Positions 8,962 through 18,482 of a stretch of DNA of 64,000 bases are shown piece by piece. The notes under the pieces are model-generated. The model was given only the letters and a program-made list of their open reading frames with translations. It was not told the DNA's origin and did no database searches. Position 1 is the stretch's first letter. Each line of letters begins with the position of its first letter. Both the position numbers and the translations under genes were made by a program. The stretch is taken from positions 42,292,590 through 42,356,589 of the forward strand of contig CM059199.1 of the NCBI GenBank assembly GCA_030323885.1, written 5' to 3'. This DNA comes from Branchipolynoe longqiensis (lineage: Eukaryota; Annelida; Polychaeta; Phyllodocida; Polynoidae).

Positions 8962-9718
8962 CGGGAACTGAAACAAACATTTTTGGTCAGTCCCGGTATA
9001 TATATATGTCACAATATGGTTGTTTCAAACTCATTTGGACATCTATTGGTGTTAAAGAACGTGTTTATACCGTTATAACACAGGCGTAATAAGCTAAATT
9101 TGTGCGTGGGTTGTGGGTCAAGCCCAAACCTTACGCGGGGTCGGGACCAGTGTATCGGCCCGCCCATCCCTCTGTTCCGCACACTTCTCCCACCTGTGAC
9201 TACTACGTCAACAAGTTGGAGAAAATGCTACGAAACTCGGAGAAACGCCTGAAAAAGTTTTGTCTAGGGGAGTCTATAAAAGAAACCCAGGAGCATCTCC
9301 AACATTACTCTCTATTAGAGTACGAGAGAATTTCCACATGAGATAGGGCGAAACCCACATCTCTACCCATAGTCACACGGTGACCCGGGTGTTGACATAA
9401 CCGCTAATGACCGGTTTGGTTCCTTCGAGAAACCCACTCGAGTGTTCTATCCTTGGTTGTTTATAACCAAATAACTCGTCCAAATTGGACCAACGAAAGT
9501 CTAAACTTTCCATATTGATGCTCTAATGCATCATAATTAAGCTAACCACAGTTTTTATTATACTTACTGCGTATTTGCTTGTATGTAGACTAATTTTGCC
9601 GGAGCAACCCAACGACACGTTATCCAGTCGTGAGTTGTTTATGCTAATTGCTGGTACCGGACGTGCTTACCTCTCCCTAGCCTGAGGCTAGCCTGAGGCT
9701 GTTTACCGAGGTAAAATA
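8962..9718 (-). repeat. Leader and terminal repeat of DIRS copy B
   Basis: Sequence upstream of gag, shared almost base for base with copy A (about 1670-2415) and, over its outer 180 bp, with copy C. The terminus holds two CCTGAGGCTAG-type motifs and ACCGAGGTAAA. The outer 44 bp are complementary to 4601-4644. Promoter elements must lie here, but I cannot point to a convincing one; TATATATATATGTCAC at about 8997-9012 is the best TATA-like stretch. Confidence 0.7.
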
Positions 9719-9753
9719 TATATATATATATATGTATAGTACACATATATATA

Positions 9754-10113
9754 TAGTATAGTTATATGAGTCTTACCTGGGTATAGATGATGGATAACTG
9801 TTGTTTTCCCGAGGTATAAGCCTCGGGTAGACGTGGGCTAGGGAGAAGGAAGCACATCCGGGTCCAGCAATCTTCACCTACTTATTCAGGATAAAAATTA
9901 TCTTTCAATACAATGGATACTATGATTTTCCCGTAATGGTACACCAACAGAATAGACGTGGTAGGGTGTGGTGGGCGGGCCCTAGCCCACGTCTACCCGA
10001 GGCTTATACCTCGGGAAAACAACAGTTATCCATCATCTATACCCAGGTAAGACTCGTATAACTATACTATTTTACCTCGGTATACAGCCTCAGGCTAGCC
10101 TCAGGCTAGGGAG
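9754..10113. repeat. Palindromic end and complementary region of copy C
   Basis: Arms at 9754-9843 and 9980-10069 are reverse complements apart from about one base. Compared with copy B, several positions differ, but the partner position in the other arm differs too (for example CTTGG/CCAAG in B against CTGGG/CCCAG in C), so each element's arms match each other better than they match the other element. Confidence 0.8.
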
Positions 10114-10227
10114 ACTTTTACATAATTCATTTTTATCCTTAATATCATTCATTCTTATTATAACATGTTTATGTGTCATTGTATTAGTAATTGTATCATT
10201 CAAAGTTTTTGTTCTCACCTATTCTTG

Positions 10228-10979
10228 TTAGTTGGTGAGCAGGCGCTTTGCAATGCCGGTAGGCTTTTCTAGTCGTTTGTTGTAATGTTTTGCAAACGAC
10301 TTAGCTGTCTTCCAGCCTGCGTGCGCTAGTATTCTTTTTACAGAAATACCGAGCAACCGTGCCTTGGAAACCATGGCACCTCTGGTTGAGTGGGAAGAGT
10401 ATTTGCCCGTATCCACTCCAGCCAATTTCAACACCCTGATTGTCCACCTGGCAAGGGTGTCTCTTGAAATTGCATTATGTGGCTTTATGAAGCTCACTAA
10501 TAGTTGTTGCGATGCACGTAAGTCCTTTGTCTTGGATATATAAGCCCGTATGGCTGACACAACACATAATTTACGATCATTTGGGAAGTAGTCTAAGTGA
10601 ACCGTAGATAAAGGGTCACCCAGCGTGTTCGACTTGAGCAATTGTGCTAGATCAAACGTAGCTTGTTTCTTGTCTATTTCTAATCCAGTTAAGGATAAAG
10701 CAACAATCGTCTGTCCTCTGTGTCCTGTTACTAATAGTAAAAATACCGCGACCTTAAAACCTAATTGTTTTATATCTAACCAAGAGTTGTGAGGCCAAGC
10801 CTGGAACAACTTAAATACTATAGAAACATCCCAAAAGCGACTATACTTTGGTTTTGGAGGATTCCTTTGATAAATTGACCGAAGTAGATAATGAAGGACA
10901 TAATGTTTACCAACTGTTTCGCTGTCAATTCTAGGTAATATAATTGATAATGCGCATCTTGCCGCATTGACCTTAAGCT
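10228..10979 (-). pseudogene. 5'-truncated DIRS tyrosine recombinase (copy C)
   Basis: About 250 codons of the recombinase C-terminal part, open from the deletion junction to the stop. The full catalytic set is preserved in sequence: TGHRGQ, HSTRG, AHAGW and the tyrosine in KHYNK. Residues before RCALSII (about 125 in copy B) are gone, and a TAG lies in frame at the junction, so there is no initiation codon at the natural place. It is closely similar to the copy B protein. Confidence 0.85.
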
Positions 10980-11165
10980 AACCACAGTTTTTATTATACT
11001 TACTGCGTATTTGCTTGTATGTAGACTAATTTTGCTGGAGCAACCCAACGACACGTAATCCAGTCGTGAGTTGTATATGCTAATTGCTGGTACCTCACGT
11101 GCTTCCTTCTCCCTAGCCTGAGGCTAGCCTGAGGCTGTATACTGAGGTAAAATATATATATATAT

Positions 11166-11861
11166 ATATAATATGTATATATACATATATGTGTGTACAT
11201 ATACAGGTATATAAAACCAACGCCTTTCCGCGCTGACCGCCCTAGAAAAGATTCCAGTTGTAGAGCAGGGTATTAACCAATCCCCCCAGGTAGCCTGGTG
11301 TCCCAATTGCCCTTTGTGGTGCGGAACTGACTGCCAGAGGAACTTGAATAAACAATGGGTGTATGTCATCCTTTAGTCAGTGCGATAAAGGCCACACCTA
11401 TATAAGCAAAAATCGGTCTTCCAACACTTCATTGAGCTCAATTCAATTGAATCTTTTCTAGCGGTTTTCGATGCAGTATAATGATAGGGGTATGCAGGCA
11501 TTGCAGGTATTTCAGGTATAGCAATACCTCAGGGAGTTTGACACCCCTGCCTTGCAGAGTTGTAAACCACTGCCTTGTGGTACAGGTTCTAGACAGAACT
11601 GAAGGCTAAGGGAGCAAATCCTAAACAGAAAACCATGTCACTGTGGCAGCATTAAGGGCGGTTGATGTATGGAACTCACAACATCTCCCGACCAGCCACT
11701 GTAGGGACAAATAGTTTTGCACCTGTCTTGACATGTTCTCGCCGGTGTGAAACCTCTATTTGCTCCCCGAGAGAGTGCCGCTGGTAATGTGCAAAAGCCA
11801 GGAGCACTTCAACACTTTTTCAGGCAGCTTTCATGAAATGTACAACCGCACAAAACATAAA
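11166..11861. other. No gene seen
   Basis: AT microsatellite, then mixed sequence with a TATATAAGC at about 11399. I find no ORF, SINE or TIR pair that I can support. Confidence 0.4.
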
Positions 11862-11990
11862 CCTGAAGCTGAGAGACATTAAGACTGACTCATGGACACA
11901 ACACTCACAGCAGAGAGCTAAATGGAGAGCGGCAGTCAAGTAATGAAAGCAGTCTTTGTCGCATCACGACCAACAGCATGATGATGATGA
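11862..11990 (+). mobile_element. LINE-E 3' end
   Basis: The last codons and 3' tail of a non-LTR retrotransposon. The frame reads LKLRDIKTDSW then QQRAKWRAAVK and stops, followed by a 3' UTR (GAAAGCAGTCTTTGTCGCATC) and a short (ATG)n tail. The same peptide end and tail recur, in reverse, at 40.2 and 58.4 kb. Strongly 5'-truncated. Confidence 0.75.
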
Positions 11991-12244
11991 TAATTGCTTA
12001 AGAAGCAAACACTTCCGACAGGGACTTTAGAGAGTGTGATGCATAGAGTATGTGTGTCCCTAGACGTGTTAGAAATAATGGAAGGAACCTTGTTGGTTAA
12101 TGGATTTTCTTTACCACATTTCATGTTTTAAGCTGCTGACATGTTGTAGTGGTTAGTATATTTAGAGTGGGTGCCGAATTGAATGTTTTAAATGAGGCGG
12201 CCCTAGAAATGGGTCCACCCTCTTCCCTATTACCCCTATTACCA

Positions 12245-12565
12245 CATATATATTTATATTCACATACGGGGGCCGAATCGGTAAGAGCGCAGACTTCTCA
12301 TTTGGAAGGTCGTGAGTTTGAAAGCCGGTTGAGTCAAAACAATGAATTACAAAAAAATATACCTGTTTGAAAGCTGGCCGAGTTTACAAGGTATGCCTTA
12401 TCTAACACCAAATCTGTAAGAGAGATCCATTGTAGGCATTTTTCAAACAGGTATCATTTTTGTAAATTCATCGTTTTAACTCGGCTGGCTTGCAAACTCA
12501 CAACCTTCCACATGAGAAGCATACGCTCTGAGAGATTCAACCACCTTATCTCCTGTAAGGCACTG
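12245..12565. mobile_element. Two SINE-1 heads in inverted orientation
   Basis: A plus-strand tRNA-like head (GGCCGAATCGGTAAGAGCG, B-box region GAAAGCCGGTTGAGTC) is followed within about 120 bp by a minus-strand head of the same family ending in GATTCAACCACC. Both have lost the SINE body. The pair can fold into a hairpin. Confidence 0.6.
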
Positions 12566-13607
12566 GAATCGGGTCAATGCATCAACAACAAGGGTGTTTT
12601 CAAACTTCTCCGATATGCACAATTGTTGTTATATTAAATAAAGAAATAGAACAATTTGAAGCGTAAAATGTGTTCTTTCATTCTGCACTATTAATGTAAT
12701 GTACATGCTACTGAGCATTTAAAAAGTTAGTTTGTTGCAGTGAATCGCAATTCGCGCTACCATCTTTCGAGTGCCATTCTCAGGGTTGAAAATCACCTTT
12801 GCAGTTTTCAGGTGGCGCTCTCTGGTGGTCATAGGCATGAACTATCTGTTACAAGGATATGATAGTAGACATTCTAAGCTTTAATTTCTTATCAAACTTG
12901 ATGGGTGTTTTACTGAATATCCTGGTCAATATTTTGATTCAAGTTTCCCAAAGGTTTAAATTATCACCAATAAATGTCTTTTAAAAATATCCAAATAATT
13001 GTTATAACACTGTCAAGATCATTTTCAGAACTTTAAAGTGATATCATTTTCAAATTTGTGGCGATCTCTAGCAAAGTGTGCATATACTTTTTGCAACCAG
13101 TGGATGACTCCCGGTCAGGCTACAAATGGTGGCACATGTTGTCAGTGCCACTTCTCAAACACTGAGTAGCAAAATGGATGATTCTTCATCACTTTGGGAT
13201 ACCGTTCATGAGTAAATAGGTAGGAAATGTGTTATTACTATATTACAGTGTAAGACGTAAAATAAAGCCTACCGAGTATGCTCAAAGTATCAGCTCTTTA
13301 ATATTCCATTAATGAACTAGCATCCCAAAGCGACAGGAATTCACCTTAGGATCTTCACCATCGCCCAGTATTTACGTTATTGGCAGCGACCAAGCTAGAA
13401 GCCTTGGCTTCGTCAGTTCTACGCACTGCTACTCCAACGATGCATAATTCACTTTGACAATCGTCAAATCCAGCACATTTGCTTGTGCCTGCCAACAACT
13501 TCCCGGTTCTCTCTAGATATCATTTGCATTCACATTTGCATTCACAGCACCTGCATTTGTTAATTTAATTTTTAAGACGGTAGGCATTTGAAACCATAGT
13601 GGACTGT
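12566..13607. other. No gene seen
   Basis: About 1 kb of AT-rich single-copy-looking sequence without an ORF above background or a repeat shared elsewhere in the window. It may be host intergenic or intronic DNA. Confidence 0.4.
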
Positions 13608-13860
13608 AATTACAGATGAAGACTTCAGGCGCAAATCCCTGTAAACTCCTATCCAAAGATTCAGATAGAGATTGGAATTAAACCTTCAAAAAGTTCATTT
13701 TTGTACATTCCAATTTTGGTGTCCATTGCTCCAGAATCATTTCTTCGCAAGAAAAGTGGAATTATTGAGAATTAAAATTACCTTCAGGTGTAAATCTGAT
13801 ATTTTAATTCAATTTTTGGATTGGCGTTTCTGAAGGCTTGAGCCTGAATTCTTCAGATCA
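13608..13860. mobile_element. MITE family M3 copy
   Basis: Ends GAAGACTTCAGGCGCAAATC and, in reverse complement, GAAGAATTCAGGCTCAAGCC match the M3 termini at 4.0 and 35.1 kb. The ends continue into the family's CCAATCC-type subterminal motif (TTTTTGGATTGGCG on the right). Non-coding. Confidence 0.7.
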
Positions 13861-14015
13861 TGGCGTTTGGTAGAGTTAGAGGGAAATGCTACATCCTTCC
13901 TTGACCAGGATTAGAACATTTTGTTTTATGTATCTGCCACTCTGGGATAAGCATGTGCATATCTCTGATACTATCACTGAACATGTCTGTATGTGGGACT
14001 CTTATCATAGTGCTG

Positions 14016-14370
14016 TTTGTTTATTTAAGTGTTACATACTGGCAACATCTAAGGTCATATTACCTTACGCGGTGGCCTAATCGGTAGAGCGCGTGCGGGA
14101 GATCGGGGAGTTTGGTTCCCGGTCGAGTCAAACAAATGATGTATGAAATTGGTACTTCTTACTTCCTAGCCTGGTGCTTTGCATTAATAGGACAGGGCAA
14201 GGACTGGTTAGCTCAGTGTCATGATAATGTGACTGAGTGGGATATTGAATCATGGTGCCAATGGCCTGATTTCTCAGTCAGGCAGCACTAAAAAATTGCC
14301 GTGAGTGCACACTGTCACAAGTCGCTACCCATCCTGATATGACCTTAGATATTGTCAGAATGTAAAACAG
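14016..14370 (+). mobile_element. SINE-1, full-length copy, with an inverted tail fragment at its left
   Basis: This is the reference copy of the commonest SINE here. From 14068 it has a tRNA-related head (A-box-like GTGGCCTAATCGGTAGAGCG, B-box-like GGTTCCCGGTCGAGTC), then a conserved 200-bp body (…CTAGCCTGGTGCTTTGC…GTGACTGAGTGGGATAT…) and a tail ending in ATGACCTTAGATRTTG…GTAAAAC. Pol III would transcribe from the head; a LINE must supply reverse transcriptase. The 45 bp before it are the tail of another copy in reverse. The A-box and B-box positions are tRNA-like, but the cloverleaf is broken, so it is not a tRNA gene. Confidence 0.85.
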
Positions 14371-15198
14371 CAGGAGCAGGAGGAGGGAAGGAGAGAAGGG
14401 GAGCGGAAGGGGCGAAGAACTGGGAGGAGTTCTTTTCTTTGTCCAACCTCATCTAGCGGCCGTCTGGTTAGTGTCACTGTGGGATTATAGCCTCCAGCCC
14501 GGGAGTGTCACGCTTACCTCAGCTACTCTCGGGCACGTGACCTGAAACCACGAGAAGGCCCGAGAACTGCGTCGAAACAACACACAACTGACACGAGGCG
14601 CGCGAATTTGCAAGCACTACATGCGTCGGGCAAATCTCACTTCTGTCCGTAGTGTGTTTGTTGGTTGGTTGTTGGAATTTTATGTCATGGCAACATCTAA
14701 GGTCATGTCTGGACGGGTATCGATTTGTGACAGCGCGCACACACGGCGACTTTATAGTGCTGAAACAGATTCTATTAAATTGACACAGTATTATCTTATA
14801 TGTTTACTAATTGCACCAGTATCTTAAGGCCCTCTCACACATCACCGGATTGGGGTAAATGGAAAGAAACTGAACAAAGTCCGGTTTGTGTCCATACAAG
14901 TTTTGAACATGCCCAAAACTAGGAATGGATGCCGTCGGATTTATGTCTATGGTTCTTGTCCGGTTTGAGTTTGTTTCATCCATTGGCTATCTGTTCATGT
15001 CTGTTTCATATCCGTTTCATGTCCATTTCATCTCTGTTTCACGTCCATTTCATGTCGTTCGTCCAGCAGCCATTGACCCGATAGCGCAACATTTTGACAC
15101 ATTTTAAAAGATTTTGATACTTTACATGCCCGAACACCACGGGACTAGACGATTATGTCCGTCGCTCAATGCGGCGAGGTGTGACAGTCACTTTAGTT
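14371..15198. other. No gene; SINE-1 tail fragment and short TTTCATGTCC repeat
   Basis: A minus-strand SINE-1 tail lies at about 14656-14770. A 10-12 bp TTTCATGTCC/TTTCATATCC repeat covers about 14995-15058. The rest shows no feature I can support. Confidence 0.5.
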
Positions 15199-15687
15199 AT
15201 ACCCCAGTCACACGAGAGGCAGCGTTCGCCGCCAACCTCCCTACGCCTAAAAGGACGCCAACCAGCCAGGGTTCCATTCGATACAGTGAATAAAAATATG
15301 TTGTGGGCGCCATGTCGGCGCCATGTCGGCGCCATGTCGGTGCTAGGTCGGCGCCGACAACATGGTGACTGCAGCATCCAATGGCAATTCGCCAACCCAG
15401 GGCGGCGCCAGGGCGGCGCCAGAGCGGCACCAGGGCGTCGCCAGAGCGGCGCCAGGGCGGCACCAGGGCGCCAACCATTTTGAATGGCGCCGCCGGAACA
15501 GGGCGCAAGGAGGTTGCACATACAGCAGCAGCAACCTCCTTGCGCCCAAAATTTCCGAAATGGGCGCCGGGTGGTTGGCGATTTCGCGGCGCCAGGACTC
15601 AATAAGGGCGTAGGGAGGGCGCAAGGAGGAGGTTTTGACGTCGCCAATCGGTCATTAGCGAACGCAGGCCTCGTTTGACTGGGGTAT
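15199..15687. mobile_element. MITE family M5, GC-rich foldback
   Basis: A 489-bp element with about 32-bp terminal inverted repeats: ATACCCCAGTCACACGAG on the left and the complement of ATACCCCAGTCAAACGAG on the right, each continuing into a GCGTTCGC motif. The interior is packed with GGCGCC-centred direct and inverted repeats (GGGCGGCGCCA, GCGCCATGTCG). Open frames on both strands come from this repeat structure. I see no transposase, so it would depend on one supplied elsewhere. Confidence 0.8.
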
Positions 15688-15689
15688 CA

Positions 15690-15770
15690 GATATGTAGAA
15701 TGAAATCTAGATAATTGCTTTGGTTTTGAAAATGTGATGTTTTCATCGGGACTATGCAGCTTTAAGTCAA
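15690..15770. mobile_element. MITE family M2 end fragment
   Basis: Ends in CATCGGGACTATGCAGCTTTAA, the conserved terminus of an AT-rich family present at least six times here. Only about 75 bp remain, directly abutting the M5 element. Confidence 0.55.
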
Positions 15771-15914
15771 GAGCCGATTAATCGGTACACACCCTGGCCA
15801 CCTATAGCCGGACACTGATGAAGCCTCAGTTTGACCAAAAAGGTGGTTAATCCTCAGAAGGTGGTTAATCCACAGCAATCAAAACGAGGATGCCAACTTT
15901 GCAAGCATTAGCAT

Positions 15915-17020
15915 CAGACCCTTCTAATTCTAACGCGAAAACCCCACAAAATAATAACAGAAAATCAACATTAATTTAGAGCTAGTCTTCGAGCTAGGTT
16001 TCAGCGGGGGCAGCCTGGGGTGTTGGGTTAATTCTAACGTGAACAAATACCCCAAAACCACAACAGAAAATGAACATTAATTTAGACCTAGTCTAAAGCC
16101 GTGTTTTCACGGGCGAGTTAAAATGCTTCATATAAAACTACTTGTCTAGATCGATTTACATTTGCTGTGTAAACGCGACATTGTGGCGTTTTAGGGCTGA
16201 ATCGATTCATATTATGCGCTTTATATAAACCACTTAGCGAGGTCGTTTATATGAATCGATCTAGCTTAAGCGCATCACATGCATGCGCAGTCAAGACCTT
16301 AGTTTGTTGACTTTCCGGTCGATCAAATGCGCATCTTATGGAATTTAGTCTATGAAACCGCTAGCTGTGCACAGATATTTTGTTCATCATTTATTTTTAG
16401 GGTTTCACTGCCCAGCAAAAGTTTTGACCATTCCAAACCAATACGATTCAGTCCATACAGATCTAGGTCGAACCCACAATCTCTTGTGGTGACGTCGACA
16501 AACGCAAACTGGCGCTGGTTAGTCTGGACCACAGATATCGATTTCCGCCTTCAAACTAGTGGCGCGTAAACGCGCCACTACCTAGCTTCATATAAATCGC
16601 TTTGTCTAAATCATTTTACATTTGCCCGTGTAAACACAGCTTTAGACTTATGTTGTAATGGGTGCCTTCGACCTATGTTCTAATGGGTGTGGTCTGGGCT
16701 GTTGGCCTAATTCTAATGCGAAATAAGCACACACAAAAACAACACAAAATGAACATTAATTTAGAGGTCGCCTTCGACCTATGTTGTAACGGGCATGGTG
16801 TGGCCTGTTGGCCTAATTCTAATGTGAATTAAGCACACACAAAAACAACACAAAATGAACATTAATTTAGAGGTCGCATTCGACCTATGTTGTAATGGGT
16901 GCGGTCTCGCATGTTGGCCTAATCCTAATGCGAAATAAACACAAAACAACAACACAAAATTTACATTAATTTAGAGGTCGCCTTCGACTTAATTTGTAAT
17001 GGGCGCGGTCTGGCCTGTTG
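15915..17020. repeat. 106-bp tandem array, split by a MITE
   Basis: Units with GGTCGCCTTCGACCTATG and AAAATGAACATTAATTTAGA start at about 16659, 16766, 16872 and 16976 (periods 104-107). Two more diverged units lie at 15915-16096, on the other side of an inserted M1 element. Removing 16097-16641 restores a continuous array. No coding function. Confidence 0.85.
16097..16641. mobile_element. Foldback MITE family M1, long copy
   Basis: Terminal inverted repeats AGCCGTGTTTTCACGGGCGA and the complement of AGCTGTGTTTACACGGGC. Subterminal copies of TTCATATAAA…CGATTTACATTTGC and ATCGATTCATAT give an internal palindrome. The middle (about 16340-16550) is shared, in reverse, with the 45.2-kb copy. The termini are themselves short palindromes (CCGTGTTTTCACGG), an unusual feature. 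It sits inside the 106-bp array. No transposase. Confidence 0.8.
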
Positions 17021-17308
17021 GCACTGCTCCTGCTGTTACTGCAACTGCTGCTGGTTCCGCAATTCACATTTGATCGAATCATTCTTCTCGACGGGAGCCG
17101 CGATGGAAGGAACGCTGGATCTGGCTGCCACTTCCGGTTGGCGAGAGAGACGCGCGCTGGAGACCACAAGGGGCTACGCCGTTCACGGTTGAGTGAACAC
17201 ACGCCGGTGAGCCAACTAGATTAAACACAATTAGGCTTGTTGGCCATTCAACATTCGTATCGGGGGGGGGGGGGGGGATTTGCATTTGGTAAATGTCAGT
17301 AGTATGAG
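17021..17308. other. No gene; poly-G run
   Basis: End of the tandem array, then mixed sequence with a run of 14 G at about 17263-17276. Overlapping short frames on both strands are not convincing. Confidence 0.45.
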
Positions 17309-17602
17309 TGTTTGTTTCTTTGTTAGTTTGTTGGAGTTTTACATCCTGGTAGCATCTAACGTCATATCACGTTGGGCACCGACTTGTAAACAGTGCGCAT
17401 TGATGGCCAGCACCATGACCCGATATCCCACTCAGTCACATTATCCCGATACTGAGGTAACCAGTCCTTGCCCTATCCTAATACCACTGAGCGCCAGGCT
17501 CGGAAGTGACATGCCTCAATTATCTAAGTCATTGTTTTCACTCGACTGGGAATCGAACTCCCGACCTTCCGCAAGGGAAGCCGGTGCTCTACCCATTCGT
17601 CA
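17309..17602 (-). mobile_element. SINE-1 copy, minus strand
   Basis: Nearly complete: tail (GTTTTACATCCTGGTAGCATC) at the left, body, then the head read in reverse, with ACTGGGAATCGAACTCCCGACC covering the B box. The head end is degraded (CCCATTCGTCAG). Confidence 0.8.
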
Positions 17603-17764
17603 GTAGGAGTGTGTCAGTACTGCAGATCTGGGGGAGTTAGTGTATCAGAGAAGTGCAGAGACAAGAAGGAATAATTAGCAAGGCAGAGGCGTATAATGGA
17701 TTGCTAACGAGGCTCAAACAAAAGGTCACCACAAACTCTCCATATACTCTTCATAAAGACTGTT

Positions 17765-17875
17765 ACATGTAAAAGCGATGGTTTAAACAAAAAACAAACA
17801 TTTCTCGCCGTGAATATGCTGCCGACATGGCGTAAAGCAACCATCAATCAATCAATCAATCAACCAATCAATCAT
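17765..17875 (+). mobile_element. LINE-R 3' tail
   Basis: Only the 3' UTR end of a LINE: GTAAAAGCGATGGTTTAAAC, CCGTGAATATG…GCGTAAAGCAACC, then an (ATCA)n tail (CAATCAATCAATCAATC). The same end closes the longer copies at 30.1, 38.8 and 49.1 kb. Confidence 0.8.
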
Positions 17876-17892
17876 AAAGACTGTCATCCATT

Positions 17893-18360
17893 CTTTAAAG
17901 CTGAATAGTCCAATGAAGCCAGCAAACTTCCGAAACCAAAACACTTGATTTGATCCTACATGTGCAACTTACATAATCGTGCACTTATTACGCAAGTATT
18001 GCTGCATAGGAGATAATTCTAAGTCAATTTAATATAACTGCTAAAGCCCCAGTCACACTACAGCTTGCGACCACTTTGCGACCACCCTAGATCAAAGAAC
18101 CCACAGTCCACCACTCCACAGTGACATCCTTACAACCAAAACAATGGTTGCAGACGTCTGGCCGTCACTGGTGACTGTGGGTTCTTTGGTCTAAAGTGGT
18201 CGCAAAGTGGTCGCAAGCTGTAGTGTGACTGGGGCTTTAATGATCAAATCGATGATGTCGTTATTTCTATGTGCATGACAAAATTACTTGAGCATATTTC
18301 CACTAAAATATCTCCAAAGTTAGCAATTTATAACAACAGGTACTTCAAACTAAAGTAAGA
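17893..18360. mobile_element. MITE family M2 copy, interrupted by M4
   Basis: Begins TTAAAGCTGAATAGTCCAATG and ends in a GTTAGCAATTTATAACAAC…TTCAAACTAAAGTAAG segment found in the 56.7-kb copy. An M4 hairpin is inserted at 18044. Non-coding AT-rich element. Confidence 0.6.
18044..18237. mobile_element. MITE family M4, near-perfect hairpin with TA duplication
   Basis: 194 bp with identical 42-bp terminal inverted repeats beginning AAGCCCCAGTCACACTACAG; pairing continues imperfectly to about 75 bp per arm. It is flanked by TA on both sides (18042-18043 and 18238-18239), the target expected of Tc1/mariner-type transposition. Identical arms suggest recent activity or gene conversion. Confidence 0.85.
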
Positions 18361-18482
18361 ATAAGATTTGTTTGTTTGTTGCTTTACGTCCTAGCAACAT
18401 CTAATAAGGATAAGATGAATATAATAAGCTAGTTGTTATAATCTATTTCTTGTAATATGGCCGAAGCAGCTTCTGCAACTTT

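Larger units (their letters stand above)
4276..9730 (-). mobile_element. DIRS-like tyrosine-recombinase retrotransposon copy B (near full length)
   Basis: A 5.4-kb minus-strand element ordered leader, gag, RT-RNase H-methyltransferase, tyrosine recombinase, then a complex complementary end. This order, the YR in place of an integrase, and terminal sequences that are inverted copies of each other identify the DIRS superfamily. The outer ends are TATAGTATAGTTATA on the left and GAGGTAAAATATATA on the right, both merging into TA-rich DNA, so I cannot say whether a target duplication exists. All three ORFs are long and largely open, making this the most complete copy here. Whether it can still move is unknown. 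Confidence 0.9.
9752..11165 (-). mobile_element. DIRS-like copy C, internal-deletion derivative
   Basis: This 1.4-kb element keeps both DIRS ends (palindromic left end from 9754, CCTGAGGCTAG/GAGGTAAAAT right end near 11115-11155) and part of the recombinase, but lacks gag, pol and most of the leader. At about 10972 the recombinase jumps straight to the outer leader (AAGCTAACCACAG). Relative to copy B this removes about 4.07 kb, with a short ATTAA microhomology at both break positions in B. It starts about 25 bp from the right end of copy B in the same orientation. It could only move using another copy's proteins. Confidence 0.85.

Noticed and set aside
14068..14140. tRNA gene
   Set aside because: A- and B-box-like sequences are present, but the head is followed by a repeated SINE body and the cloverleaf is not conserved. 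The same applies to all SINE heads in the window.
15153..15678. Several 60-164-codon frames
   Set aside because: All lie inside the GC-rich M5 foldback element and its edges.
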